Of a stretch of DNA of 64,000 bases, positions 1-11,091 are shown piece after piece (within the stretch, counting starts at the first letter, position 1; every line of letters begins with the position of its first letter). The notes under the pieces are model-generated. The model saw only the letters and a list, made by a program, of their open reading frames with translations. It ran no database searches and was not told the DNA's origin. The position numbers and the translations under genes are program-made. The DNA comes from Stereocaulon alpinum (taxonomy: Eukaryota; Ascomycota; Lecanoromycetes; Lecanorales; Stereocaulaceae): NCBI GenBank assembly GCA_018257865.1, contig JAEUBA010000110.1:1-64000 (forward strand), written 5' to 3'.

Positions 1-1148
1 GGTAGTTTAGGCTATAGTCTTCTATAGTTCGTTCCTAGTAGGCGTAGTAGCGTAGAGTACGCTTAGAGTATACTAGTTTAGGTAGGGGAGTAATTAAGTT
101 AATATCTATAAACTTAGTAGGCGTTAACTTAGTAATATCTTCTAAAGTAGGAGCTAGTAGAGGGACTCTTTATAAGATTACTACTTATAACCTTAGATTA
201 ATAGGGGTACTATTATACTGTATCGCTAAATAGCTATAAAGGTAGGAGTTATAGGATAGATATTAAAAAAGCTAACCTAAATAGTTCCTAAGCTCTATAT
301 CCCTTAGTATAGTATTTAGATTATAAGTATTTAAAGCCGCCCTTTACTTCCTCCCTACTCTATCTCTTATACTACCTTAGTTACTACTGTTTATATTATT
401 ATTACGCTTACTAAGGACTATCTATACGCTTATCTATAGTTAAGCTATCGCTAGGGAAGGGCTCCTAGGGGAAGGGATAGTATTTTTATATAGAGGTTAG
501 TTAGGGGTAGCCCTAGTCTTTCTACTAGCCCTAAGTTATATCCTACCTCTTATCCTACTATTAATAGTATTACTACGCTTAGTAGGAGCTATATAAGGCC
601 TCTTTAGAGGTAGTAGAGTTAGTAGGGATAAATTAGTAGGAGTAGACTTATTAAGGACGTAGTTAGGGCGTTTCTAATTCCGTAGCTTTCGCGTAAGGTA
701 TAGCTTATCTATAATAGGATAAGTAGGATTAGATTAAGATATTACTAATAGTAGGATATTATTAGCTATATATATAGAAATAATCTATAGAGTAATAAAA
801 AAAGGACTGAGAAGTATAGGTATTAAAAATAATAAACCTTAGGCGGAATAGATCTATATAGGAAGAACTAGTATAGAAAATATTAATTAGAGTAAAACTT
901 CGTTAAAACTATATTAATTTTGATAATTCCGGCGTTATTAGAAAGCGTATAAAAAGTGTTATAATATATACTCGAGCAGATAATATTATATAGGTAAAGT
1001 TCTAAGTGCGTATAATACGAAAAAATAAAGATATTTTAATAGTTAATAGAGTCTTGGCATCTTAATTCTTTTAAAAACTATTAGTTAGAATAGCTCGGGA
1101 GATCTATAGGGTCCTAATTGCCGATTTTCTATTATAGTAAGAAAGATA
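1..1148 (-). mobile_element. Probable 5' end of an LTR retrotransposon inserted in gypsy-1
   Basis: At 1,149 the minus-strand Gypsy pol of gypsy-1 stops abruptly (just after the relic of KEYLDDFVLV) and unrelated sequence runs to the window edge. Read on the minus strand the insert begins TATCTTTCTTACTATAATAG, which would be TGTCTTTC before RIP, and is bordered by TTAAG, a RIPped form of the host CTAGG. That fits a 5' LTR with a 5-bp TSD. Further in (about 600-1), a minus-strand frame with few stops has gag-like low-complexity character but no motif I recognise. The other end lies outside the window, so the LTR assignment is inference; it could be any insertion. Confidence 0.4.
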
Positions 1149-1153
1149 TTAAG

Positions 1154-2750
1154 ACGAAATCGTCTAAATATTCCTTTAGGATATTATTAATAAATACCTA
1201 AAATATTATAGGGGTATTTATTAACCTAAATAGTATTATAAGATATTTATAGAGACCTTATCTTATATAAAAAGCTATCTTTTATTTATCGCCTTACTTT
1301 ATATATATTTAGTTAAATACTCTTAGAATATTAATATAAGGGGTAGATACGCTATAAGGGCCCTAATAGGGGGACTTCTAGGTATCGGACCCGATATCCT
1401 TAACTTTTGCCTCTTCTAGGTGGTATAGGGGTAGGGCTCTGGCCCGGAGTTCCTACTCCTTACAATCAAACTTAATAAACTACTTCTTACCTTAGAGTTT
1501 ATCTTAAAGTTCTCCTATTAATAGTAGTAGATAACTATTCTTTATAGTTATATTATTAAGTACTCTATAGTCTATATATAGATGTAATTCTCTACTTAGT
1601 TTAAGTATAAATAAGATAGGGTATTCTATAGATAATTAAGATTTTTAAATAAACCCCTTCTATTTATTCTCTTTAATATACTTCGTAAGAGTAACTACTT
1701 TATCTTATAAAAGTAGGTATATTAGCTTCTTTATAAGTTCTTTATCTAAGATTAGCTTAATCTTATAGTCCTATAGTTAATACTTAGAAAAGGCTTTATT
1801 AATACTCTCTTCCTAAAATAGAGTTCTAAATTCTATATATTCGTTTAGGATTTTTATAGTAGTAGTCTTACTTATAAGTCTAACTTAACTCTATAATACT
1901 ATAATATTTCCTAACTTAAAATTATCCTTTATTTTATCTTAGGTCTATACTACTACTAAGAGAGATTTATATTCTTAGATTAGTAGAACTCTATTTAGTA
2001 TACTATCTATAAATATTATATTCTAAGAACCCTATCTTATTAATAGGTTAGCTTTCTTTAGCTATAAGATTCTTAAAGTAATATTATTAACCCCTCCTAA
2101 TACTAAATTAAAGGTATACTTCTTATATCTTTATCTTATCCTTAAGTTAAGTATTTTAGTACTTCTATTAATAGTCCCTATTATTAATCTATTAAAGTTT
2201 ATTAATATATATAGCTCGCGTTTTTATATAGATAAACTATATTTCCTTATAAAACTTAGTTTAATTAAATTCTTACTTAATCTACTATTAATAATAACCC
2301 TTACTAAAATACTATTAACCTTCGCCTAAAACCTAAATCTAATATTATTATATAATTTAATTAAGGTAACTTATTTAACCTTTTTAGTAATTCTACTATT
2401 TAGTCTATTTATTACGGAACCTACTAGTTTTTTATAAACTTATACTTAAAGTCTCTAGTAATTAGGTCTTTTCTAATAAACTTATTAAGTAGGATCTTTT
2501 TCTAATACTTTAGGAGATTCCTAACTATTTTATCTAAGTAGTAGATTAATAACTATAAGTCCTATAGAATAAGTTATTAGTTTAGTAGTAATATACTTTT
2601 ATCCTTTAGAAACTTAGATCCCTTAAGGAGTTTCTAGTAGACTAAACTATCTAAGTTTAAATATTTATCCTCTTATAATATTTCTTAGATCTTTTAAACT
2701 ACTAAAGATTTAAACTTTATAAATCCTTTTATCTTATCTTAAGTAAAGCT
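1154..2750 (-). pseudogene. gypsy-1 pol relic (protease/reverse transcriptase part)
   Basis: Reverse-complement translation gives the Ty3/Gypsy reverse transcriptase core: a segment like YPILFILKLSREL followed by YINYRVLNN, matching family 'GYPILFVPKP ... VDYRALN'. Then come NSYPLLLIGEL and the FDL block, where the MITE-like insert interrupts, then the AFYIKQGLYKYLIILFRLIN block, and the relic ends at LDDFVL. The catalytic YVDD-equivalent motif would be the next few residues and is cut off by the insertion at 1,148. Stops replace Gln/Trp throughout, so no protein can be made. The upstream third presumably holds the aspartic protease, but I could not see a clear DTG/DSG motif. Confidence 0.7.
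1335..1464. mobile_element. 130-bp MITE-like insertion with short terminal inverted repeats
   Basis: Within the RT region of gypsy-1 a 130-bp block absent from gypsy-5 begins TATAAGGGGTAG and ends CTACTCCTTACA, imperfect 12-bp inverted repeats (TGTAAGGGGTAG-like before RIP). It is flanked by ATTAA (1,330-1,334) and ATCAA (1,465-1,469), a 5-bp duplication differing by one RIP-type C/T change. The interior is GC-richer than the host (GGTATCGGACCCGATATCC is itself palindromic). It is too short to code. A non-autonomous DNA transposon is likeliest; the superfamily is unknown. Confidence 0.55.
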
Positions 2751-4140
2751 TATAAATAAACTTCTAAAGAGGCTTATAAACTTAGTAACTAATAATAGCT
2801 ACTAGCTATTTTCTATAAGTTTCCTAGCCTATTTATCGCTTAGCGAGGCTATTAATACTTATATTAATTTATTTATAGTAACTTTTTATATGTATACCTT
2901 AACCTTATTTAGTTTATTATAAAGATTAGTTACTTACTACTCTACGTACTCTAGTTATTATTAATAGGATTCTAGTAGTTCTTCTTAAGTCCTTTAGGTA
3001 TCTAGCCTTAAAGCCTTAATTCTATTAAGGGTTTTATTATTTAATAAGGTTTCTCCCTCTATAAGCTCTCCTAACTCGCTTTTAGAGGATAGTTCCTAGC
3101 GAGGATTATTAACTTAATCCTTACTAAAGTATTCTTTACTATTTACTATAGATACTTAGTATCTAAGTTTTTAGGGGTATTATCCTAATCTATCCTTCTT
3201 ACTAAGATATATTTAGTATAAATTATTATAATAAGCTATCTAACTTAAGTAATTATACTCCTTATTATTTAACTACGCTAGTTATTCCGGCTACTCCTAT
3301 TTATTATAATTAGGGTTTATATCCCCTACTATAGCTACCTACTCTTATTAAGGATATTTATTTTAGTAGTACCCCTTTTTATAGTAATTATAGTATTCTA
3401 TATTAAATAAGTCCTTTTTCTACTTCTTCCCTTTATAGGGTTTCTTAAAGAATTTCGCTTTTATAGCTAAAATATTTTTTTTTCTCCTAAACTTAGTAAC
3501 TAGGCCTAAAAACTTCTATTCTATTTTCCTCTTATATAGCCTATTATTAATAGAATAGACCTTAGATACTAACTATATAAAGTTTCTAATATCCTTAGAA
3601 TAAGTAAGTTTATCTTTAACCTTATTCTTTAATCCTTTTTAATATATAGTAGCTTAGGCGTCCTCTAACTATTTAAGCTAATAAGTAATTCCTTAGAATT
3701 ATATTATATATTCTATCGCTAGCCTCTTCTACTAGAGATTTATAAGCTTATACTTTAGTCTTCTCTCCTTAATATTATCCCTAAAGTAGAATCTTAATAG
3801 GTTCCTAATATATATTTTATTAGAGATAATTTTTAAAGAATTATCCTCTATTATATTAGGGTTTTAGATTAAGAGATATTCTTTTAGCTAAGGTTAAAGT
3901 ACTACTATTATATTACCTTTAAGGTATAATAAGTAAAAAATATTCCTAGCCTTTACTATATAGAAGCTTAATATATTAAATACTATATATAAGTTAATTT
4001 ATTAGAGAAACGTATTTAATCCTCCCTTCCTACTAAAGAACTTAGTAGGGGTAGGTAACTTTATCCCTCCTTCGCTAATAGTAATTCTATCCTTAGGAAT
4101 AGGAGCTACCTCCTTTCCCTTAAATCTAGCTATCGCTTTA
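2751..4140 (-). pseudogene. gypsy-1 gag relic with zinc knuckle
   Basis: Minus-strand frame equivalent to 47,880-49,296 of gypsy-5. Near 3,350-3,400 the reverse complement reads EYYNYYKKGYY*NKYP, which is a CCHC zinc knuckle (C-x2-C-x4-H-x4-C) in which Cys and His codons have become Tyr and one Gln a stop, all C-to-T changes. In the family gag forms the particle and binds RNA. The start codon and exact limits cannot be fixed because the reading frame is so degraded. Confidence 0.62.
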
Positions 4141-4217
4141 GATATAATACGCTATCTCTCCCCTAAGGTAGAACCGGAAGTACTTATACTATATAATCTA
4201 AAGTATAGTATTTAAAG

Positions 4218-4575
4218 TATAATAGGGTAGTTTAACTCCTACGGGTAAATTATATAGTATATTAAGTACTAAAAAGGTAATAGAGATAGATAGTTATTAA
4301 AGTATCTTTAGCTAAGACTCCTCTCTATTATATAAGTTAAATATAAGGAGATAAGAAAATATTCTACTAAAGGAAAACCTATCTTTATATATTTATCTTT
4401 CTATACTAAGCCCCCCTACCTAATATCCTAGATATCCTCTATATCCTTTATATCCTTAGGGGATACCTAGGATATCCCTAATATCCTATATATCCTAGGA
4501 CCCTATACCCTACGGTACCCTTCCTCCGCGTACTACTAATCCTAGCTTAGTTATATCTTACCGATACCCGTAACA
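4218..4575 (-). repeat. 5' LTR of gypsy-1 (358 bp)
   Basis: Read on the minus strand the LTR starts TGTTACGGGTATCGG and ends CTACCCTATTATA. Its last ~170 bp (from about TTTAGTAGAATATTTTC) are nearly identical to the gypsy-5, gypsy-0 and 25,282 LTRs, while the first part is different and contains repeated GGATAT-type units (4,420-4,500). The shared part is likely R-U5 and the private part U3. Confidence 0.8.
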
Positions 4576-4668
4576 TAAGCCTATTAGTTTTAAAATTTCT
4601 ACGAAGGAGATATACCCTATCCCCTTTAGAAATATTCGGTCCTATCGAATATTTTTAATTATAATATA
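4576..4668 (-). mobile_element. gypsy-0 fragment, left of the Helitron
   Basis: The reverse complement matches gypsy-5 at about 59,876-59,970 (integrase C-terminal region, NISKGDRVYLLYRNFKTN-like). On one side it is cut by the gypsy-1 LTR and on the other by the Helitron 3' terminus at 4,669. Orientation is opposite to the gypsy-0 part at 10,330. Confidence 0.7.
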
Positions 4669-4705
4669 CTAGAGAATACCTATAAAAATCCAGATTTTTA
4701 CTATT
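4669..4705 (-). other. Helitron 3' terminus: hairpin plus CTAG end
   Basis: On the minus strand AAAAATCTGGATTTTT (7-bp stem, 2-nt loop) is followed 15 nt later by terminal CTAG and then host T, the CTRR|T arrangement of Helitron 3' ends. The same terminus occurs on the plus strand at 10,299-10,329 with a different host flank, which fixes the boundary. Confidence 0.7.
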
Positions 4706-6437
4706 TTTACTAAGGCTATTAATTAGGCAATAGCACCTAAGTATATACTATATTCTTTATTAATCGGTTATTCGTATATTTATAACTATCCGGCCTAATA
4801 ATATATAGATTCGCCTGCTTCGTAACCTATAAAAGCGATATATAGAGCTAACTATAACTAAAAGCCGGCCGTAACTGTAGGTTAATACCTATAAACTTTA
4901 TAGATTACCCCTAGGACTTATTTATTATTATTATAAATACCGAGCGGACTAGATATTACTTATATATAAAGGGCGTAGGGATCCTCTTATTATTTTCCTT
5001 AGACTATAATAGCGTTTTAAAGAGTATTACCTTCTCGCTATTATATATACCGCCTATAATCTTACCTTTAAAGATATACTTACTATATCGTATAACTTAG
5101 AGCTGAGTCCCGTTATAAAGCTGTAGTAGATCTAGGTTTCTAAGTAATATAACTAGAATACCTAGTTTAATATAGAGCTTATAGGGCGGTAGCGAGGCCT
5201 TATAAAATATATTAAAATATTTAGTTAGAAAGAGGTCTTTATCTTCTTCAGAAATAGCCTAATTAACGCTTTAGTATATAGTAAGCTCGCTAGGTATCTA
5301 CGTTATAAGCTTACTATTAATCTTAGTAACGTCCTTATTCGCAATAGTAAGAATAGCTCTTTAAGATAGATACTCTCTATCTACTATACCTAGGTAATAT
5401 AGGTTTAGGTATACCTTATTAATTAACTTATTAATAGCGTTTTTAGGAACGTAGCTATAAGTCTAAGGTACTACGTCTTCCTTAATAGTAGAGCTCTTCT
5501 AAATACTAGACCCGTTCCTAATCTTAAGAAGATTAATAGCAAAAGCCCTTATATTAGTATATATAGAATTAGTAAGATTAGGATTATTAAGTCGTTCGTT
5601 AATAGTTAGGTCTAATTATATAATATCCTACTAAAACTCAGCCTATTATATATAAGTATTAATAACCTAACTACTAGATCCGCTAGCTACTACTAGTAGG
5701 GTTTATTAAAAATTACTATAAAAGTAGACGACCTTACCCCTAAACTACGCCCCCTTATTACTATAAATATCTTAAAGGCTTTAGCTTACAGCCTCTATAT
5801 TATACCTACTCTATATAGGCGACTTATCCTAAAAGATTACCTAAGCTCGCTTTATAAGCTCTATAAGGTTCGTCCCTTTCTTAATCCCGCACGAAGAAGT
5901 AGCGTCCGAATCTAGTAGTATCTTAAATTAGGAGTAGGTAGTATAGCTACCTTAGAGGAGTATTACTACTATACCTAAGGATACTATAGCTAAAGCTACT
6001 TTTCGTTTAAGGTATACTTTCTTTATTATAATATTCTTAATAAAGGTCTTACTAGTACCCCTAGCGCCGTTAAGAAAGAATAGGGTATTAGGGGCTCTAT
6101 ACTTATTATCCGTATTTATATTAATAGCGTCTATAATCCGGTTAATAGCGTAGCTTTAATTAGGATTAAGCTTACTCTATAAGAACTTAATATCCTTAGG
6201 GCTAATATTATAAGACATCTCTTTATATAAGAGCTAATTAGGAATATCGCTTATATTATTAAAGTTAATAGTAGGAATTAGTAGATTATATTAAGCTAAA
6301 TCCTCTATATACTTTAGAGTAGAGGTATATTCTAACTAACTATTAATAAGGTAGAGTATATACTACTTAGTATATATAGTCTCTTTACCAGCTAGTATCT
6401 AAAGCGTCTGAAATTCCTATTATAAGATACGTATATA
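4669..6437 (-). pseudogene. Helitron fragment 1: C-terminal Pif1-like helicase relic
   Basis: Minus-strand copy of the sequence at about 8,560-10,329, so it encodes the C-terminal half of a Helitron RepHel protein. Near 5,900-6,070 lies the Walker A/B part (FLNGARGTSKT relic), and at 4,780-4,940 the terminal helicase block (FVGINLQLQPAF and YSQLYISLLQVTK). RepHel nicks DNA with its Rep domain and unwinds it with the helicase during rolling-circle transposition; the Rep domain is absent here. The fragment ends at 6,437 against the retroposon copy 1 with no target duplication. It is RIPped and non-functional. Confidence 0.75.
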
Positions 6438-7634
6438 GCTAGCGATAGAGACACACCTGTACGCGGTGCTGGCTACGAACCTAAATACCTATTCAGAGCC
6501 GAGATGTCTCCCCTAATGCATTATAGGTTGAACGATGTTGAGACGTCGCGTGGTTGCTGAGAACTCCGTGCAGAGTTTTTCGGGCAACGCGACAACACCT
6601 ACCCCAACTCCACCACGACTATTATACCTCCCCTACGATCGAGACTAGACAGCAAGAATTGGTATCGGGTGTAGTATCTCAGCCTAACGAGTGAAGAGTA
6701 TAGGTAATACCTGCCTAGCCGTTAATTCAAAAAATCTAATATCTACGTGCGCTTGATACGCATCCACCGGTTAAGACTGACGCGCAGTCTATCCTAGGGG
6801 AAGGCTGGGGTTATAGGTATATAGGACTAAGAGAAGGATATACTAGGTTATGAATTAGAAGACGTATTTTAGAAAAGGACGGCCCCTATCTAAGTAGCTA
6901 GGCGAGCCTTTGGTGTAAGCGGCGCTGTATAACTATAATTATAAGCTGAAGGGTTGGCTCCCCCCTGAAGCAAAGTATATAAGGATAGAAGTAAGTACTA
7001 TCTAATACGACCAGCGGGATGTTATACCATCCGATTCTTTATACGAGTATAGGCCTCCTAGGCGGTGTATGTGGCTTCCCCCCTTTCTCGTATCCTCAAC
7101 CAGCAAACCACCGAACAGCCAAATCCGGTACTACTACGGACACCAATAAACACTACTAATCAGCGCTAATAACTCGAACCCTTGCGGGACGGCTATACAC
7201 CCCCTCCTCCCCCCCCCCCGTATCGACACAGTAAAGGTTAAAGAAAGTCACAGGGCGCTCAGCGCTATAATAAAGTCGAAGGATATAGAAGAATACAGCA
7301 GGGTCCTTAAGAGCTGAGTATAGTACGAAGGGCGTATATTATAGTTAGTATTAGAAACAATGTCATAGAGCGCTCAGTATAATATTGAAGAACACAGTTA
7401 AGAGTTACCGGTGTTAAGGAGGCCTAGGGTATAATCCCTAGACTAAAAGCAATTACATCGTTAAGGATAAGCGGGAGTTTTTATCCAGGCACTATACTAT
7501 AGTTTCTCTTACAGCTAGGAAAGGCACACTACGTGTACCATCTACTGGTTTCACAAATAATGTAATAGAACACCCTCATTAGTATATATAGATACTAGAA
7601 TAGGCGTATAAACCAATCAATCAATCAATCAATC
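6438..7634 (+). mobile_element. Non-coding LINE-tailed retroposon, copy 1 (~1.2 kb)
   Basis: Starts GCTAGCGATAGAGACACACC and ends with four CAATC-type tail units. It is about 90% alike by eye to the minus-strand copies at 30,867-32,059 and 42,195-43,385. The last ~60 bp (from about 7,556, AATAATGTAA...) plus the tail are the same as the 3' end of the LINEs here, but the remaining ~1.1 kb is not LINE sequence. No reading frame is shared between the three copies. Much less RIPped than its surroundings. I see no TSD: the left flank is minus-strand Helitron and the right flank plus-strand Helitron. Confidence 0.75.
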
Positions 7635-10329
7635 CTTATCTATTAAAGAAATATAGTAGCTATATTAATATTAAGATCTATAGCTCTATTAAGTCGGTTT
7701 TCTATCTATATAAATACGTCTATAAGGGCTTAGATTAGGCTAATATTACCCTAACTTAACGTAGTAAGTACTATAATAATAACTCTACTCCTTTAGGGCA
7801 GCCTAAGTAATAAGGTAAGGAGGTAGATAAGATTACTAAGTACTATTCAGCTCGCTAGATTAGCTCCGTAGAGGCCGTATAGAAGCTATTATTATTTAGT
7901 ATAGGTATAATAAAGCCTTATATAGAGCGCTTATAGATCTATCTACTAGATTAATAATATATCCTATTTAATCTAGGCGAAGATAAGGCTGTAAATAATA
8001 CTACTAAGTAGAAGCTTATAGATAATAAAAAGCTATATAGAACTACCTTAACTAAGTACTTTAAGATAAATTAGATCGCTAAGGAAGCCCTTAATTAAGG
8101 CTAGCTACTACCTTTTAAGAAGAAGAATAGTAGGCGGCTTATAGTTAAAAAGAACCTGCTAAATTACCTATATACTAACTTTCTAGAGTATTTCACCTAG
8201 ATTAAGTAATCTAAGTAGTAGAAGGTTTATAAAAAAGGCGAAGCCCTTAGGCGTATATACTTTATTAGCCCTAAGAGTAAGGATTTATATTATCTATAAC
8301 TACTTCTATATTATTATAAGGGTACTACGTCTTTTAATAACCTATATATAATTAACGGCTACGTAATAGAATAGAAAGAAGCCTATATAAAGCTTAAGCT
8401 AACTAAAAATAATAAGTATACTAATAAAATCTTAGATAAGGGTAAGGACTTTTAGGGGGGTTATAGACTATAAAGCTTATTTATTATAGTATTACTTAAG
8501 CTCTAACTAATAGAAGCTCTAGTATTATAGGATAAATATAAAGAGTATATATTATCTAATTATATATATATCTTATAACGGGAATTTTAGACGCTTTAGA
8601 TACTAGCTAGTAAAGAGACTATATATACTAAATAGTATACACTCTACCTTATTAATAGTTAGTTAGAATATACCTCTACTCTAAAGTATATAGAGGATCT
8701 AGCTTAATATAATCTACTAATTCCTACTATTAACTTTAATAGTATAAGCGATATTCCTAATTAGCTCTTATGCGAAGAGATATCTTATAATATTAGCCCT
8801 AAGGATATTAAGTTCTTATAGAGTAAGCTTAATCCTAATTAAAGCTGCGCTATTAACCGGATTATAGACGCTATTAATATAAATACGGATAATAAGTATA
8901 GAGCCCCTAGTACCCTATTCTTTCTTAACGGCGCTAGGGGTACTAGTAAGACCTTTATTAAGAATATTATAATAAAGAAAGTACGCCTTAAACAAAAAGT
9001 AGCTTTAGCTATAGTATCCTTAGGTATAGTAGTAATACTCTTCTAAGGTAGCTATACTACCTACTCCTAATTTAAAATACTACTAGATTCGGACGCTACT
9101 TCTTTATATAAGATTAAGAAAGGGACGAACCTTATAAAGCTTATAAAGCGAGCTTAGGTAATCTTTTAAGATAAGTCGCCTATATAGAGTAGGTATAATA
9201 TAGAGGTTATAAGCTAAAGCCTTTAAGATATCTATAGTAATAAGGGGGCGTAGTTTAGGGGTAAGGTTATCTACTTCTATAGTAATTTTCGACAAACCCT
9301 ACTAGTAGTAGCTGGCGGATTTAGTAGTTAGGTTATTAATACCTATATATAATAGGCTAAGTTCTAGTAGGATACTATATAATTAGACCTAACTATTAAC
9401 GAATAACTTAATAATCCTAATCTTACTAATTCTATATATACTAATATAAGGGCTTTTGCTATTAATCTTCTTAAGATCGGGAATAAGTCTAGTATTTAAA
9501 AGAGCTCTACTACTAAGGAAGATATAGTACCTTAGGCTTATAGCTATATTCCTAAAAACGCTATTAATAAGTTAATTAATAAGGTATACCTAAACCTATA
9601 TTACCTAGGTATAGTAGATAGAGAGTATCTATCTTAAAGAGCTATTCTTACTATTACGAATAAGGACGTTACTAAGATTAATAGCAAGCTTATAATATAG
9701 ATACCTAGCGAGCTTACTATATACTAAAGCGTTAATTAGGCTATTTCTAAAGAAGATAAGGACCTCTTTCTAACTAAATATTTTAATATATTTTACGAGG
9801 CCTCGCTACCGCCCTATAAGCTCTGTATTAAACTAGGTGTTCTAGTTATATTACTTAGAAACTTAGATCTACTACAGCTTTATAATAGGACTTAGCTCTA
9901 AGTTATATAGTATAGTAAGTATATCTTTAAAGGTAAGATTATAGGCGGTATATATAATAGCGAAAAGGTAATACTCTTTAAGATACTATTATAGTCTAAG
10001 GAAAATAATAAGAGGATCCCTATACCCTTTATATATAAGTAATATCTAGTTCGCCTAGTATTTATAATAATAATAAATAAGTCCTAGGGGTAATTTATAA
10101 AGTTCGTAGGTATTAACCTACAGTTACAGCCGGCTTTTAGTTATAGTCAGCTCTATATATCGCTTTTACAGGTTACGAAGCAGGCGAATCTATATATTAT
10201 TAGGCCGGATAGTTATAAATATACGAATAACCGATTAATAAAGAATATAGTATATACTTAGGTGCTATTGCCTAATTAATAGCCTTAGTAAAAATAGTAA
10301 AAATCTGGATTTTTATAGGTATTCTCTAG
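7635..10329 (+). pseudogene. Helitron fragment 2: RepHel relic, end of Rep plus Pif1-like helicase
   Basis: Degenerate plus-strand frame of about 900 codons. It opens with YINIKIYSSIKSVFYLYKYVYKG, matched at 52,880 in Helitron-3, then ARQISSVEAV and IKPYIERLQIYL, which are typical of the Rep-to-helicase region. At 8,918-8,958 is FLNGARGTSKTF (Walker A), and at about 9,160 a DKSPI relic of the DEAPM Walker B. Near 10,070-10,200 come the INKS-QG and KFVGINLQLQ blocks and the YSQLYISLLQVTK block ending Pif1-family helicases. TAG/TAA interrupt throughout. The N-terminal HUH nuclease is missing, truncated at the retroposon. The C-terminal ~1.77 kb forms an inverted repeat with 4,669-6,437. Confidence 0.85.
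10299..10329 (+). other. Helitron 3' terminus: hairpin plus CTAG end
   Basis: AAAAATCTGGATTTTT hairpin followed by ATAGGTATTCTCTAG and host T. Downstream sequence is Gypsy chromodomain region, matching gypsy-5 from about 60,083, so the Helitron ends exactly here. Confidence 0.72.
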
Positions 10330-10330
10330 T

Positions 10331-11091
10331 ATTCTATATATTATTATTTAAGAAAGTAGACCCTAAAATACTACTAAGGACTATACCGCTACTCTTAGAT
10401 TAAGATAATAAGGAGTATAATATTAAGGAAATTCTAGATTATTAGGTAATTAAAGGAAAGAAGAGGTATCTAATAAAGTAGTTAGACTATAACTAGTTAG
10501 AAAATATATAGGAATTACTATCTACGCTTAACTACCTTAAGAAGCTAGAGTAGTTCTAAAATTAAAATCTATAGTTAGAGGGTCCTACTTAGAAAAGTTA
10601 ATCTTACCTATATTAAAGGATAGGAGGTTATTAGGAGCTTTAGAAGTAGCTACTTTCTTCTCTTTCTCCTCCTCCTTTTCTAAGAACTTAATATTCTTTA
10701 CCTCTTATTAGACTATCTTTACTTAGTTTACCTCTATCCTTTAAATTTATTTCTATAGGCGAGAAAGCTTTATAAAAGCTTTATCCTCTTTACTATATAA
10801 TTTAATACGCTACTCCTCTATCTATTTCTACTTAGGAATATTAAGTAAAGATAGCTTATACTTATTACTACTATAAATATACTTAATATATTAGTTAGAT
10901 ACTTCCCCCGTATAATATAGGAGACCTAAGTTAGTATACTATAAATAGGAGCGTTTTAATAAGGAAGCTATCCTAAGTTTTAGGACTAACTAATAATAAT
11001 AAGTAAGGGAATTTATTAGTTTCTTAATCCTTAATATAAGGAAGAAATACTTAGGTTATTAAGTTACTTTTAGGATAAAAATAACTAAATA
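10331..11091 (+). pseudogene. gypsy-0 pol C-terminus with chromodomain relic
   Basis: The frame gives YILLFKKVDPKILL, then KEYNIKEILDY*VIKGKKRYL and the aromatic/acidic remainder, which is the chromodomain that chromoviruses carry after the integrase to target heterochromatin. It ends with a KLKS-like segment and a low-complexity Ser/Pro-coding stretch (10,640-10,760). The stop inside the chromodomain sits where the family has Arg or Gln. Compare 60,080-60,360 in gypsy-5. Non-functional. Confidence 0.7.

Larger units (their letters stand above)
1149..4575 (-). mobile_element. Ty3/Gypsy retrotransposon gypsy-1 (partial, RIPped)
   Basis: Minus-strand Gypsy element whose 5' LTR (4,218-4,575), gag and first part of pol lie in the window. 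It aligns along its length with the plus-strand gypsy-5 (47,400 onward), for example the pol segment near 2,280-2,350 with the reverse complement of 56,890-56,950. It is inserted into an older Gypsy relic (gypsy-0), whose fragment resumes at 4,576. It is broken by a 130-bp MITE-like insert (1,335-1,464) and by the element at 1-1,148. Coding frames are full of TAG/TAA and the Cys, Gln and Trp codons are lost, as expected from RIP. Integrase, chromodomain and 3' LTR are not in the window. Confidence 0.82.

Noticed and set aside
7601..7634. (CAAT)n arrays as a possible CRISPR or satellite
   Set aside because: Short tetranucleotide tails always at LINE or retroposon 3' ends; they are retrotransposition tails, with no spacers.
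9104..9295. Minus-strand 63-codon frame in Helitron fragment 2
   Set aside because: Antisense to the Pif1-like helicase relic, which explains the sequence.
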